From: Chloroflexaceae bacterium
Lineage (GTDB): Bacteria > Chloroflexota > Chloroflexia > Chloroflexales > Chloroflexaceae
Direction of reading: 5' to 3'
NCBI GenBank assembly: GCA_012032475.1
Contig: JAAUSY010000024.1
Span: 1 to 37,694, forward strand
DNA length: 37,694 bases
Shown here: in pieces, positions 24,463 to 33,976 of the stretch
Position numbering within the stretch: the stretch's first letter is position 1
Layout: the number at the start of each line of letters is the position of its first letter
Notes under the pieces: generated by a model
Told to the model about the DNA's origin: nothing
Databases searched by the model: none
The model's input: the letters and a program-made list of their open reading frames with translations, nothing else
Position numbers and translations under genes: made by a program

Positions 24463-26007
24463 ATGGACCAGGCCCAACCTGCTCCCCGGTTTGGGGAACG
24501 CTACGAGATTGTCGCTGAGGGTGAACAGGCCCGTGTAGAAGTGGTAGACCGCGAACCATGGCGTCGCTGTTGGGCGTGTGGCACAACGACCAACGGACCG
24601 GGGGAATCCTTCTGTGCCAACTGTGGGGCCGATTTGCGAGACCGGCGCTACCACGGTATCCTGACCTCCGACGCCAGCGGGCTGTCCCTGATTTCGATGG
24701 TGCGGGATGAAACCGCCCGCTCCTTCCTGCCTCCCATCTGGGACCAGATGGAAGAAGGCGGCCTGATGCTCATCCTCTTCCAACCCGACGATGCCACCCC
24801 CGTTTCGCTCCCGCTGGATGAAACGGTCGCCCTGCGGGTGGGGAAAGACCTGGCAACCCTGCTGGCTGCCCTGCACCAGCAAAAGCTGGAGCTTGGCCCC
24901 CTCGTCCCCGCCGATATCGGTCTGTTGCCCACCGGTCAACCCCGGCTCCTGAAGGTGGATAACCTGCACCTGATGAACGACGCCGAATATGCCGACGCCG
25001 TCGGCTCCGACCTGCTGGCGCTGGCCGGCCTGCTGGAGGTGATGACGAACACGCAGCGCCGCACCCAGCGGCTCGACCACGCGACCGCCAGAGCAACCCC
25101 CCTCCTGGCCGAAAACGAGCCGGATATCGCCGTGGTCCTGCGCGAAATTCGCACCGGAGCCATTCGGAGCGCCGACGAACTGGTCGCCCGGCTGGAATCG
25201 CTCTACACCGAACACACCAACCCGATAGCCCTGCACCAGTTTATCGGTTCGTTCACCGATACGGGGCGGGTCCGCGACCACAACGAAGACAGCCTGCTGA
25301 CCATGAAGCTGTGCATGAACAACACCTCCATAGACCGCACCTGGGGGGTCTACATCGTCGCAGATGGCATGGGCGGGCACGCCGGGGGCGAGGTCGCCAG
25401 CGGCCTGGCTATTCGCCGGGTGGCCGAGGTCATCATGAGCGAATACCTGGCCTTCTCCCTTGCGCCGGAGGCTGCCTATGACGAACGGCGAGCCAGAGAG
25501 ATCGTCTATGAGGCGGTGTTGCAGGCCAACGAACTGGTGCGGCAAGAGGGGTTGTCACGCGGAAACGACATGGGCACGACCCTGACCATGGCGCTGGTGG
25601 TGGGAGACCGCGCCGTGGTTGCCAATGTGGGCGACAGCCGCACCTACCTCTACCGCGATGGCAAGCTCCACCGCATCAGCAAAGACCACTCGCTCGTGAT
25701 GCGCCTGGTCGAACTGGGGCAGATTAGCGACAACGATATCTACATCCATCCCCAGCGGAACGCCGTCTTGCGCTCGCTGGGCGACCGGGCCACGATTGAG
25801 GTGGATATCTTCACCCGGCGGCTGCGCTCCGGCGATGCCCTGCTCCTGTGTTCCGATGGTCAGTGGGAGATGACCCGCGACCCGGAGATGGAAGGGATAC
25901 TGGCGTCGTACGACGACCCCGAACAAACCTGTCGAGAACTGGTCGAAGCCGCGAACCGGGCTGGTGGCGAAGACAACATCTCGGTGGTGCTGGTCCACTT
26001 TGTCTGA
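24463..26007 (+). CDS. PP2C-type phosphatase with N-terminal zinc ribbon and kinase-like remnant
   Basis: The 514-residue protein has a zinc ribbon at about 36-58 (CWACG, CANCG). The part around it looks like a worn protein-kinase fold: FGERYEIVAEGEQARV at the start, LATLLAALHQQKLELGPLVPADIGLLPTG near 125-165 (where a kinase has its HRD loop) and DLLALAGLLEVM. No catalytic Lys, HRD Asp or DFG is seen. The PP2C domain (about 262-514) is intact: DTGRVRDHNEDS, VADGMGGHAGGEVAS, MGTTLTMALV, NVGDSRTYLYRDG, LLLCSDGQ and GGEDNISVVLV. It is the second phosphatase in the cluster, and its end is 26 bases before the vWA gene. It may sense partners through its dead kinase lobe. Confidence 0.92.
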   Translation: MDQAQPAPRFGERYEIVAEGEQARVEVVDREPWRRCWACGTTTNGPGESFCANCGADLRDRRYHGILTSDASGLSLISMVRDETARSFLPPIWDQMEEGGLMLILFQPDDATPVSLPLDETVALRVGKDLATLLAALHQQKLELGPLVPADIGLLPTGQPRLLKVDNLHLMNDAEYADAVGSDLLALAGLLEVMTNTQRRTQRLDHATARATPLLAENEPDIAVVLREIRTGAIRSADELVARLESLYTEHTNPIALHQFIGSFTDTGRVRDHNEDSLLTMKLCMNNTSIDRTWGVYIVADGMGGHAGGEVASGLAIRRVAEVIMSEYLAFSLAPEAAYDERRAREIVYEAVLQANELVRQEGLSRGNDMGTTLTMALVVGDRAVVANVGDSRTYLYRDGKLHRISKDHSLVMRLVELGQISDNDIYIHPQRNAVLRSLGDRATIEVDIFTRRLRSGDALLLCSDGQWEMTRDPEMEGILASYDDPEQTCRELVEAANRAGGEDNISVVLVHFV

Positions 26008-26033
26008 ATCCTTCGAAACGAGGAGGGAAAGCT

Positions 26034-27284
26034 ATGTCTCATCGGGTGAATCTTTCGTGTTTGTGGGGACGTGCGCCGTCCCCGGTCAGCAACGTTCCAC
26101 AAGTCAACTACCTGCTGGTCACGGCGCGGCCCGTTGCCCCCCTGGCCGCGCCGGTCCCGCTGAACTTCTGCCTGGTGCTGGACCGCTCCGGCTCGATGAA
26201 AGGCGAAAAACTTGCCAACCTGAAACGTGCGACCATGCGTCTGATTGACCTCCTGACCCCCCAGGATATCGTCTCCCTGGTCATCTTTGATGACACCGTC
26301 CAGGTCGTGGTTCCGGCCACGCCCGCGACCGACAAAGCCGCCCTGAAGGCCCAGGTTGATACAATTGAGGAAAGCGGAGGAACGGCCATGTCGCTGGGGT
26401 TGCAGGCCGGGCAGGCCGAACTGCGCACCTACGCCGGCGATTCCCACCTGTCTCACCTGCTGGTGCTGACCGACGGGCAAACCTGGGGCGACGAAGACAC
26501 CTGCCGCGATATCGCCCGCAGCCTGGGGCAGGCCGGAGTGCGCGTGACCGCGCTTGGGCTTGGAGCCGAGTGGAACGAACAACTCCTGGACGACCTGGCC
26601 GAACTGACCGGTGGCACGTCCGACTACATCGCCACTCCGGAGAAGATGAGCACCTTCTTCCAGCATGCTATTCAATCGGCGCAGGGAACCGCCGCCCGGA
26701 ATGTCCACCTGCTGCTGCGCCTGGTCCGAGAGGTGGACCCCCGTGCGGTCTACCGCGTCACCCCGACCATTGCCAACCTGGGGACCCAACCGGTTGACCC
26801 GGGCGAAGTAGCGGTCAGGATGAACGACCTCGTCTATGGCGAAGAAAGCAGCATCCTCTTCGAGTTGCTCGTTCCGCCGCGGCCCGCCGGTTCGTTCCGC
26901 GTGGCCCAGGCAGAGTTTCGCTGCGTGCCCGTCGGCCTGCCCGAAGAAGCGTTGCTCAAGCAGGATGTGGTGCTTGACTTTGCGGCCGACACGGGCCGCG
27001 CCGCCTACCATCCGCGGGTCATGAACCTGGTAGAGAAGGTGACAGCGTTCAAGCTGCAAACCCGCGCCCTGGAAGAGGCCGAAGGCGGCAACACCGGTGC
27101 AGCGACCCAGAAGCTACGGGCCGCCGCCACCCGCCTGCTCGACCTGGGCGAAATGGACCTGGCCGAGAAAGCCCGGCAGCAGGCCGAGCAACTGGAGCAG
27201 GGAACCCAGACCCATATTGATGCAGAAGCGCAAAAAGCGTTACGCTACGCCACCCGGCGGCTCACCCAGAAGCTCGATGACTAG
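26034..27284 (+). CDS. von Willebrand factor A (vWA) domain protein, copy 2
   Basis: The 416-residue protein is a paralogue of the one at 17256-18512. The vWA domain (about 35-215) has a full metal site: FCLVLDRSGSMKGEK (DxSxS), SGGTAMSLGLQAG and VLTDGQTWGDED. The end has NLVEKVTAFKLQTRALEEAEGG and KLRAAATRLLDLGEMDLAEKA, again shared with copy 1. The ATG has GAGGAGGGAAAG upstream; longer frames are rejected. Its place after two phosphatases and before an FHA protein and an AAA+ ATPase suggests that it is the adaptor of the same module. Confidence 0.92.
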   Translation: MSHRVNLSCLWGRAPSPVSNVPQVNYLLVTARPVAPLAAPVPLNFCLVLDRSGSMKGEKLANLKRATMRLIDLLTPQDIVSLVIFDDTVQVVVPATPATDKAALKAQVDTIEESGGTAMSLGLQAGQAELRTYAGDSHLSHLLVLTDGQTWGDEDTCRDIARSLGQAGVRVTALGLGAEWNEQLLDDLAELTGGTSDYIATPEKMSTFFQHAIQSAQGTAARNVHLLLRLVREVDPRAVYRVTPTIANLGTQPVDPGEVAVRMNDLVYGEESSILFELLVPPRPAGSFRVAQAEFRCVPVGLPEEALLKQDVVLDFAADTGRAAYHPRVMNLVEKVTAFKLQTRALEEAEGGNTGAATQKLRAAATRLLDLGEMDLAEKARQQAEQLEQGTQTHIDAEAQKALRYATRRLTQKLDD

Positions 27285-27454
27285 CGCGAGCGCGAGCGCG
27301 ATGTGGGCGTTTCGTTGCCAGATAGCTCATTGCCAGAATATGCTTGCCAGATATCGTTGATGAAGTTGTTCTGATGGGGTCCGCTGGTAGCTGACCGAAG
27401 ACGGAAAAGAGCGAGTATGAGCCTGGAAGGTATAGATGTAAGGAGGAAGCGAGT

Positions 27455-28954
27455 ATGATTACCTGCCCGATCTGTGGCGTGACCAATGACCCATCCAATC
27501 GGTTCTGCGATCAGTGTGGGGCACGTCTGGATGCTGCCAGGGCAGGGGGCGGTCCGGCTGCCGGTAGCCCCCCTGCGGCCATCACCCTACCGTGCCCGGC
27601 CTGTGGGGCCCCCGCGTTGCCCGGACAGGCATTTTGCGATAATTGCGGGCATGACCTGCGCGATATCATCCAATCGGCTGCCTCTTCCCCAGACACCCCG
27701 ACCCAGATTGTGACACCACCCCCGCCAACGGATGGGGGGACGGTGGTGGTGCCACCGCCGGGCGATGCGGCATCCCCGCCGGCCCAACCTGACCCGTGGA
27801 CCCCCACTTCCCCATCCGCAGAAACCGCGGTGCCGCCCCCCTCGCCGGTACAACCCGACACCGAGACCGTTCTGGCTCCCCCGCCGCCGGCCATGCAAGA
27901 ACCCCCTCCGCCCCCCTCGCCGGTCCAACCCGACACCGAAACGGTCATTGCTGCACCGCCTGCACCGCCCGCACCGCCTATGCCTATCCCCATGCCTGTG
28001 CCTGCGGAAGAAGAACAAGACGCCTCCTCCATCCAACCCGATTCCGAAACGATGCTAGCCCAGCCGGTGCCGCAACCAGCACCAGCATCGCCCGGTGCCG
28101 AAACCATGGCGGCCCCGCCACCACCCGCACCGCCCGACGAAGAACGGCACAAGCTCGAAGAGGAGGTGCAGCGCCACCGGGCAACCGTTTCCCAGATGGA
28201 ACAGATGCTCAAGTCCTACCCCTCGGACGCCCCCGCCCCCGAATTTCTCACCCAGGGGCTTGAGGGGGCCCAACGGGCGCTTTCCCAGGCCGAAACCAGA
28301 CTGGCCGGGTATTCGGGAGACTCCCACCAACCCGACCCGCAAGAAGTTGCCCGGCTTGAGGAGCTTATCCGCGTCCATTCCGAAACGATTGCCCAGTTTG
28401 AGCGCATGAAGAGCAGCTACCCGCCCGATGCCGCGCCGGTCTTTCTGGACGACGGTATCCGAGAGGCCCGACGGGCCTTGACCAAGGCCGAGGCTCAACT
28501 TGCCGCCCTGAAGGGCGAAGCCCCCCCTTCCCCATCCACTGCGGCTCCGCCATCGTCGTCGTCATCGTCGCCGGCCCGAACCCCGGTTCCGCACAAGCCC
28601 AAAGAAACCGACGCGCTCCTGGAGCCGGCCAAGGGGCCGCGGCTGGAAATCTTCGATGGCAAACACGTCTTTCTCTTCCCCAAAGACAAAACCGACATCA
28701 TTGTCGGGCGAGAAGACCCGGTGAGCTATATCTTCCCGGAGGTAGATTTGACCAGTGTCGGAGGAGAAGCCGGTGGAGTGAGCCGCCAGCACGCCCGGAT
28801 GACCAACACCGGCGGTCAATGGACCGTGACCGACCTGAACAGCACCAACCACACCCGCGTGAATGGCGAGCGGATTGAGCCAGAAAACCCCTTCCCCATC
28901 CATGATGGAACGCGGCTTCAGTTCGGTCGAATTGTAGCGATTTTCCGCCTGTAG
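27455..28954 (+). CDS. Zinc-ribbon and FHA domain protein with Pro/Thr-rich linker
   Basis: The 499-residue protein has two zinc ribbons (CPIC...CDQCG, then CPACG...CDNCG, residues 4-70), a long Pro-rich linker (about 75-225) with repeats of QPDTETV, two copies of a roughly 48-residue helical unit (about 235-285 and 300-350, each with SYP-D-A and EARRALTKAEAQLA/EGAQRALSQAETRLA) and a C-terminal FHA domain (about 395-499). The FHA site shows IIVGREDP, GVSRQHARM and LNSTNHTRVNG, the Arg, Ser-Arg-His and Asn residues that bind phosphothreonine. The linker TET sites look like kinase targets that the FHA may itself read. AAGGAGGAAG precedes the ATG. A kinase is not encoded in the cluster. Confidence 0.92.
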   Translation: MITCPICGVTNDPSNRFCDQCGARLDAARAGGGPAAGSPPAAITLPCPACGAPALPGQAFCDNCGHDLRDIIQSAASSPDTPTQIVTPPPPTDGGTVVVPPPGDAASPPAQPDPWTPTSPSAETAVPPPSPVQPDTETVLAPPPPAMQEPPPPPSPVQPDTETVIAAPPAPPAPPMPIPMPVPAEEEQDASSIQPDSETMLAQPVPQPAPASPGAETMAAPPPPAPPDEERHKLEEEVQRHRATVSQMEQMLKSYPSDAPAPEFLTQGLEGAQRALSQAETRLAGYSGDSHQPDPQEVARLEELIRVHSETIAQFERMKSSYPPDAAPVFLDDGIREARRALTKAEAQLAALKGEAPPSPSTAAPPSSSSSSPARTPVPHKPKETDALLEPAKGPRLEIFDGKHVFLFPKDKTDIIVGREDPVSYIFPEVDLTSVGGEAGGVSRQHARMTNTGGQWTVTDLNSTNHTRVNGERIEPENPFPIHDGTRLQFGRIVAIFRL

Positions 28955-28983
28955 AAGACCTGGTGACGAATGATGTGATGAGA

Positions 28984-29027
28984 GATGAGGGTACGGAATA
29001 CCAGCATCGGTAAACCATACCCTCGTC
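28984..29027. repeat. Inverted repeat between FHA and McrB-like genes
   Basis: GATGAGGGTA (28984-28993) pairs with TACCCTCGTC (29018-29027), with one G-T pair, and nested GGAATACCA / TGGTATCC further pairings. No T run follows. It could be an attenuator or a cruciform; nothing else is seen in 28955-29166 apart from a TAGAAT at 29144-29149. Confidence 0.3.
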
Positions 29028-29166
29028 ATTGGTATCCCTCCTGCTCCTCCACCCCGCCTTCGCGGGTCCTTGCTCCGCGCTCTCCTCCATCCACCCCATC
29101 CTGCTTCCATTTCAAGAGGCACATTTGTGGACGAGCCACCGGGTAGAATAGAGATAGAAGAACCTG

Positions 29167-31565
29167 ATGGTGCCACCTGGGCCAACCCAAGAACGAGTAT
29201 GTGACCCGATCCCGATGGTTGCAGAGCGTGTTTCTGCGCATATCCTCGAACAAATCGTCCAGTATTATCTTGAGGACAACCTTTCGCGATATGCCGAAAA
29301 ACGCAGGAATCCAGAGATCTCCGGCTGCTTCGTGAGCACGGTTTGCTCCCGCCAGCGGAAGCGACCCCCGACTCCGAAGCCATACCCGAACCCCCACCCT
29401 ACCTCCCGCAGCGCCGCAAGACAACCGACACCCACCGGCGACAACTCCTCCCGGAGATTCAGGACATGACCGGGGCGTTCGTCCGCGGAAAGACCGCGCT
29501 CGGTGATTTTCACCAGCAACTTGCGGCCTATCTTGCCAGCACCAACGACTGGGGAACCAGAAACCTGTTCGTCGCCACCCTGGATATCCTGGCAAACCAG
29601 TATGACCAGGAAGCCGAGGCGGTTCTTCGGAGCACGCTGGATGGCCTGAACGCTACCAACGTGGGAACCCGCATCGAAGATTTTTCGCGCTTCCTGGAGC
29701 GGGAAAAAATCGCCCGAAGACACACCCACCCGTTGAGCCAGGTGGTGGTTCCGGGCAGGAGTGCCCTGCTCATCTCCCTCTTTGCCTCGTGGCTCGACCC
29801 GGAGGAAAACGTCGTCGTGGCCCGTCCGAGCCTGCGCGACGGCCTGGGAGTGCTGCACGCCGTTGGAGCATTGCCCGCCCCCGCAAACCTGCGCTTCACC
29901 AGGGGCACCGTCGTCGTGACGACCGCCGAAGACTACGCCGCGGTTTGCCAGACCATCCACGCAATCGGGGAGAGGTCTCCACCGCTTCAAACCTCGTCGC
30001 CCTACTGGTATGAAGCCTTCCTGAACTGGGTCCACGACCGTCGGGACGATATCTACGAGTTGCTCCGCGACGATGGCAGTGGCGATGACCGCAATGACAC
30101 CAGCGCACCACCGTCACCGTCCGCGCTGACTCCGCGGCTCATCCCCGATGCACCCCTCCCCGCGGTGCCGGCTCCCCGCCTGCACGAAGGCATCCGCGCC
30201 ATTCGTCGCCACCTGCTCATCGCGGAAAGCCTCATTCGCCGCATCTACCACGCCCTGGTTCTGGGGCAACATGTCATCCTGAGCGGGCCGCCCGGTATTG
30301 GCAAGACCGAACTGGCCCGTCTGCTGCCGCAAACGCTGTGGGACAGCAGCGAAGCCGGCTACACCGTACGGATTGCCACCGCCACCGACGAATGGACCCC
30401 GCGCCACGTCATTGGCGGCATTGTGCCGGTGACCGAAGGGGGGCAGGTGCGCTACGAAATTGCCTATGGCTGCCTTGCCAGAACCGTCATGGAAAACTGG
30501 GATATGGACAAAGACCGACCAGAAACCTGGACCCCTCCCCAACGCCGCACGGTCATCGTTCGCCGCGACCCCACCGAAGAGGAATATCGGGGGCGCTGGT
30601 TGGTCATAGACGAATTCAACCGGGCGCCCATTGACCTGGCGCTTGGTGAAGCGCTCACGGCTATCGGGAACGAAGCCGGAGGGTTGCAGGTGCCCGTTGC
30701 CCAGGGCACCGCCGCACTGCCCATTCCCAGAGACTTCCGCATCATTGGCACGCTCAACACCTTCGACCGGCACTTCCTCAACCAGATGAGCGAAGCCCTC
30801 AAGCGGCGCTTTGCCTTCATTGATATGCAGCCTCCCCCCCGCCAGGAACGCCCCGCAGAACAGGCCATCGTGCTCCGAAAATCCCTGGAACACCTGGGCA
30901 CCATCAGCCAGGGAGCCATCACCATTACGCCAGATGGCTGCCGCTGGAGCACCCTGGTTGAGGTGAGCGCAGAAACCGCAGAAATACCAGGGGACAGGTT
31001 CCCCTGGCGCTCCCAGTGGAAGGGACCCCCTACTCCCGTCCGGCAGGGGTTTGAAGAAGGATGGCGGCTTTTCGAAGTCATGCGCCTCTACCGTCCATTC
31101 GGGACGGCCCAGGCCATTCGCTGGACTGTTGCCTACTTCGGTGCGGGCCTGCTGGATGGCCTGTCCCTTGAGGACGAGGTGGGGTGGCGTCGTGCCCTGG
31201 GGATGGCCTTTGCCGATACGCTGGCCGACCAGCTTCAAATCCTGTTCCCCGACGAACTGGAGAGCCTTCTTATCTACCTGCGGACCACCAGCAGCGCCGA
31301 TTTCGCCAGTGCCTACCAATCTATGCTCGCCCGGCTCACCAACCCCAGGCGGCGCAGCGCCCAGGTCATCGCCTTGCAGAGCATCAAAGATAGGCACGAG
31401 CAACCCTATCTCTCCATGGACGAAGCCCGGCGCATCATCGAAGACGACCAGCACCCGATAGACGAAGCGGTGCTGGCTCCGCTCTTCCATGCGGACCAGC
31501 CGCGGGGTCGGCTGGAATGTCTGGAAGAGCGCCTGGAACGGTTTTTTTTTGAACGCACGATGTGA
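29167..31565 (+). CDS. McrB-like AAA+ ATPase, frameshifted near its start
   Basis: The protein spans two frames. The first part (from 29167) reads MVAERVSAHILEQIVQYYLED up to KRRNPE; the second continues as LRLLREHGLLPPAEATPDSE in another frame after about 29315-29320. One missing base (for example a C in the GATC stretch) joins them. The rest (740 residues) has a 250-residue N-terminal helical region, then an AAA+ domain of the McrB/MoxR type: HVILSGPPGIGKTELARLL (Walker A, about 30284), GRWLVIDEFNRAPIDLALGE (Walker B), and FRIIGTLNTFDRHFLNQMSEALKRRF (NT-x-D sensor and Arg finger). Known McrB hydrolyses GTP; here ATP or GTP use cannot be told. The next gene, 72 bases on, is McrC-like. Confidence 0.85.
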
Positions 31566-31637
31566 TATGAGGAGAGTCACTACCCCATCCTGGCGTCCTT
31601 GGCCCGGCTATCATCTGGATGACGAGGGAGGAACCCG

Positions 31638-33950
31638 ATGTCAGAATCTCCCGGCGTAGCGATGCTCCCGCGCCTCCAACGGCGTGTGGCCCGGCTGCTC
31701 CTGCTGCATGACCGACGGACCTTTCGGGGGCACTTTCGCGAACGCTATGCCGCCAGCATCCTTCCACAATTGCCGGAGCTTCGGTCCTACGACCTTTTCA
31801 CCCGCCTGGTGCTGCTTGCCGATGAACTGCTCGATGATCTTCTGCCCCGTATCCATCGCCATCTGAGCTTCCACGCATCGCGGGACAGCCTGGAAGAAGA
31901 GCCGCCCGTGCGCGGTCAGATTGACTGGAACGCCTCCATTGAACGGGCCTGGGGGGCACAGCCCGGTCATCCACCGACGCGCCTGACAACGCAACTCCGC
32001 ACCCGCACCTTCAACACCCCCGAAAATGCCCTGGTCGTCGCAGTGCTCAGCCACTACGCCCACGTCCTCGCCAGGTCCCGGGCCGGCCCGTTTTTTCCAG
32101 ATATTCCGATGAACGAAGACGAACAACAAGACCTGCTCCAGATTGAAAACCGACTCCGACGGGAACTAGCAACCCCGCACTTCCAGGAACTCACGAGGAG
32201 CATGCCCCACCTGGAAGACGAGCGGGACCGCTCCTCAGACATCGCCGCCTTGATTGACGCCATTGAGCCATCACTTCGTCCGGGTATCAACCCCTACCGC
32301 GACCTGGTCACCTGGTGGCTGCGACTGGAGCAACTCCACCTTCGCTCCCAGGGAGAAAGCCAGCTCCCCGCCACAGTGCTCGAAGACCAGCACCGCCTGG
32401 ATCTCCTCTACCAGCTCTGGGTCACCCTCGAACTGGTCGAATTCCTGACCGACCGCCGCCTGATTGACTATCCCTACCTCCGGACGGATTATCTTTCCTT
32501 CACGTTTCGCTGGCAGGGCCGTTCATTCTGCTTTGTCCACGACCGCCAACCCTCAGAAGCCATCGGATGGGAAGGGGTGTCGGGCGAATGTTCTGGCGCT
32601 CTCATCACCCGCGCCGACGGGGTCGAAATCACTTATGAGGATACGCTCATCTGGCGGGAGCCGGGGGTTCTGGTAGATACCCGCTGCTGGTCAGGGGAGC
32701 CGAAACCATGGAGCCTTGAGACCATCGGGGAGGTGATTGCCACTTTCTTCCTCCTGGACGTAACGAAGGGGGTGCTCATCCTCCCGACGAGTGCTGGTCT
32801 CCAGACCCCCATTCACCCGCGGCAGGAGCGGTTATGGACCACCGGCCCACCCGACACCGAAATCCACCTCTACGAACTCCACCCCCTACTGCCAGTCAGA
32901 ACCCTGCATCAGCAGCTTGAGAACCTGCTCAACCAAGTGGGGGACTGGCTCCCAGACCGGCCCCCGATAGCGTGTCACGGTATCTTCCAGGATGCCGACA
33001 CCATCAATACCAGCGGAACCCCTCCCCACCGTTGCAGCCAGTGCGGGAGCGTGCAGGTTTTTTGCCTCCGTCCCCATATCAACCCGGCGTATGGAAGCCT
33101 GGTCTGCCCCCGGTGCGATTGCCTGCACAACCCCCGCCTCTGTCATGTGATGAGCCTCGACCACAGCCCGACGTTCACTCCTCCGTTTGTCAAGCGCATG
33201 GCAACTCACGAAGACCTCCTGACCACCATTCAGACCCTCCGCGCCCGGCTCCAACAGAACGTCGCCCCTGACGATGAGAGCGACGCCGCAAACGCTGCCC
33301 GTACGGTGCTCTTCCAGACCGTTGGAGACCTGACCAGTACCTACATCCAGTATGCCAGATTGGACACCGGGCAGATTACCTACTTGCTTCGGGAAGGGTT
33401 CTTTCAACAGTTCTGGGACCACGCTACCCACCCGCGTGGCCTCCCGGAAGATGTCCGCAATATGCTGATATCAGGCGACTATGTGCGAAGCCAGTTTCAG
33501 CAGGCTCCGGTGAAAGATTGGGCCGCCTGCGCTATCCAGTACCTCCGTTCGCTGGAACGGGAAACCGTGCGACGGATCTACGGGGTGTGCGGTCGTCATT
33601 TGCTCAACCGGCACCAGCAACCGATGCAACCACGGGAGTTTACCTTTGGCACCCCCGGAGCCACCTACTACCGTCGGCAGAGCAAAGACCACAACCCGCA
33701 CAACTGGCATATGTTCCTGACGTATGTTGTGACACCAAGCAACGCCGACCTCGCCGCATTTGAACAGTTGCTGATTGATATTGATAGCCTTCGGCAGGAC
33801 CGCAACCGTATCGCGCATGCGCAGGAAGTGGACCGGGAAACTGCTGAACGAATACGGACCGCGGTGCTTGGGGAAATCGGCAAGCCCGGCCTCCTGCGCC
33901 GCCTGGCCGAAATGCTCAATTTGCCCGATGGGGACGGTGATGGGAGATAA
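31638..33950 (+). CDS. McrC-like (DUF2357) protein with zinc ribbon and HEPN-like C-terminus
   Basis: The 770-residue protein has an McrC/DUF2357-like front: PPVRGQIDWNASIERAW and TRTFNTPENALVVAVLSHY near residues 90-145 match the GRIDW and TPENRLL features. A degenerate PD-(D/E)XK core at about 320-385 reads LITRADGVEITYEDT and GVLVDTRCWSG, where the D-x-K lysine is Arg, so nuclease activity is uncertain. A zinc ribbon (CSQCG and CPRC) lies near residues 465-495. The C-terminal domain (about 510-770) ends with SLRQDRNRIAHAQEVDRETAERI, a HEPN-type R-x4-H motif that in other systems cuts RNA. The ATG has GAGGGAGGAACC upstream. With the preceding ATPase this forms an McrBC-like pair. Confidence 0.8.
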   Translation: MSESPGVAMLPRLQRRVARLLLLHDRRTFRGHFRERYAASILPQLPELRSYDLFTRLVLLADELLDDLLPRIHRHLSFHASRDSLEEEPPVRGQIDWNASIERAWGAQPGHPPTRLTTQLRTRTFNTPENALVVAVLSHYAHVLARSRAGPFFPDIPMNEDEQQDLLQIENRLRRELATPHFQELTRSMPHLEDERDRSSDIAALIDAIEPSLRPGINPYRDLVTWWLRLEQLHLRSQGESQLPATVLEDQHRLDLLYQLWVTLELVEFLTDRRLIDYPYLRTDYLSFTFRWQGRSFCFVHDRQPSEAIGWEGVSGECSGALITRADGVEITYEDTLIWREPGVLVDTRCWSGEPKPWSLETIGEVIATFFLLDVTKGVLILPTSAGLQTPIHPRQERLWTTGPPDTEIHLYELHPLLPVRTLHQQLENLLNQVGDWLPDRPPIACHGIFQDADTINTSGTPPHRCSQCGSVQVFCLRPHINPAYGSLVCPRCDCLHNPRLCHVMSLDHSPTFTPPFVKRMATHEDLLTTIQTLRARLQQNVAPDDESDAANAARTVLFQTVGDLTSTYIQYARLDTGQITYLLREGFFQQFWDHATHPRGLPEDVRNMLISGDYVRSQFQQAPVKDWAACAIQYLRSLERETVRRIYGVCGRHLLNRHQQPMQPREFTFGTPGATYYRRQSKDHNPHNWHMFLTYVVTPSNADLAAFEQLLIDIDSLRQDRNRIAHAQEVDRETAERIRTAVLGEIGKPGLLRRLAEMLNLPDGDGDGR

Positions 33951-33976
33951 ATGGGCGGAACAACCCGGAACTGGTA

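Noticed and set aside
27281-27301. Short GCGCGA tandem repeat after the second vWA gene
   Set aside because: Only three copies of six bases in GC-rich DNA; no structure or regular spacing beyond that.
29300-29345. Programmed -1 frameshift in the McrB-like gene
   Set aside because: No X-XXY-YYZ slippery heptamer or following strong stem is visible, and two other genes in the window have the same type of break.
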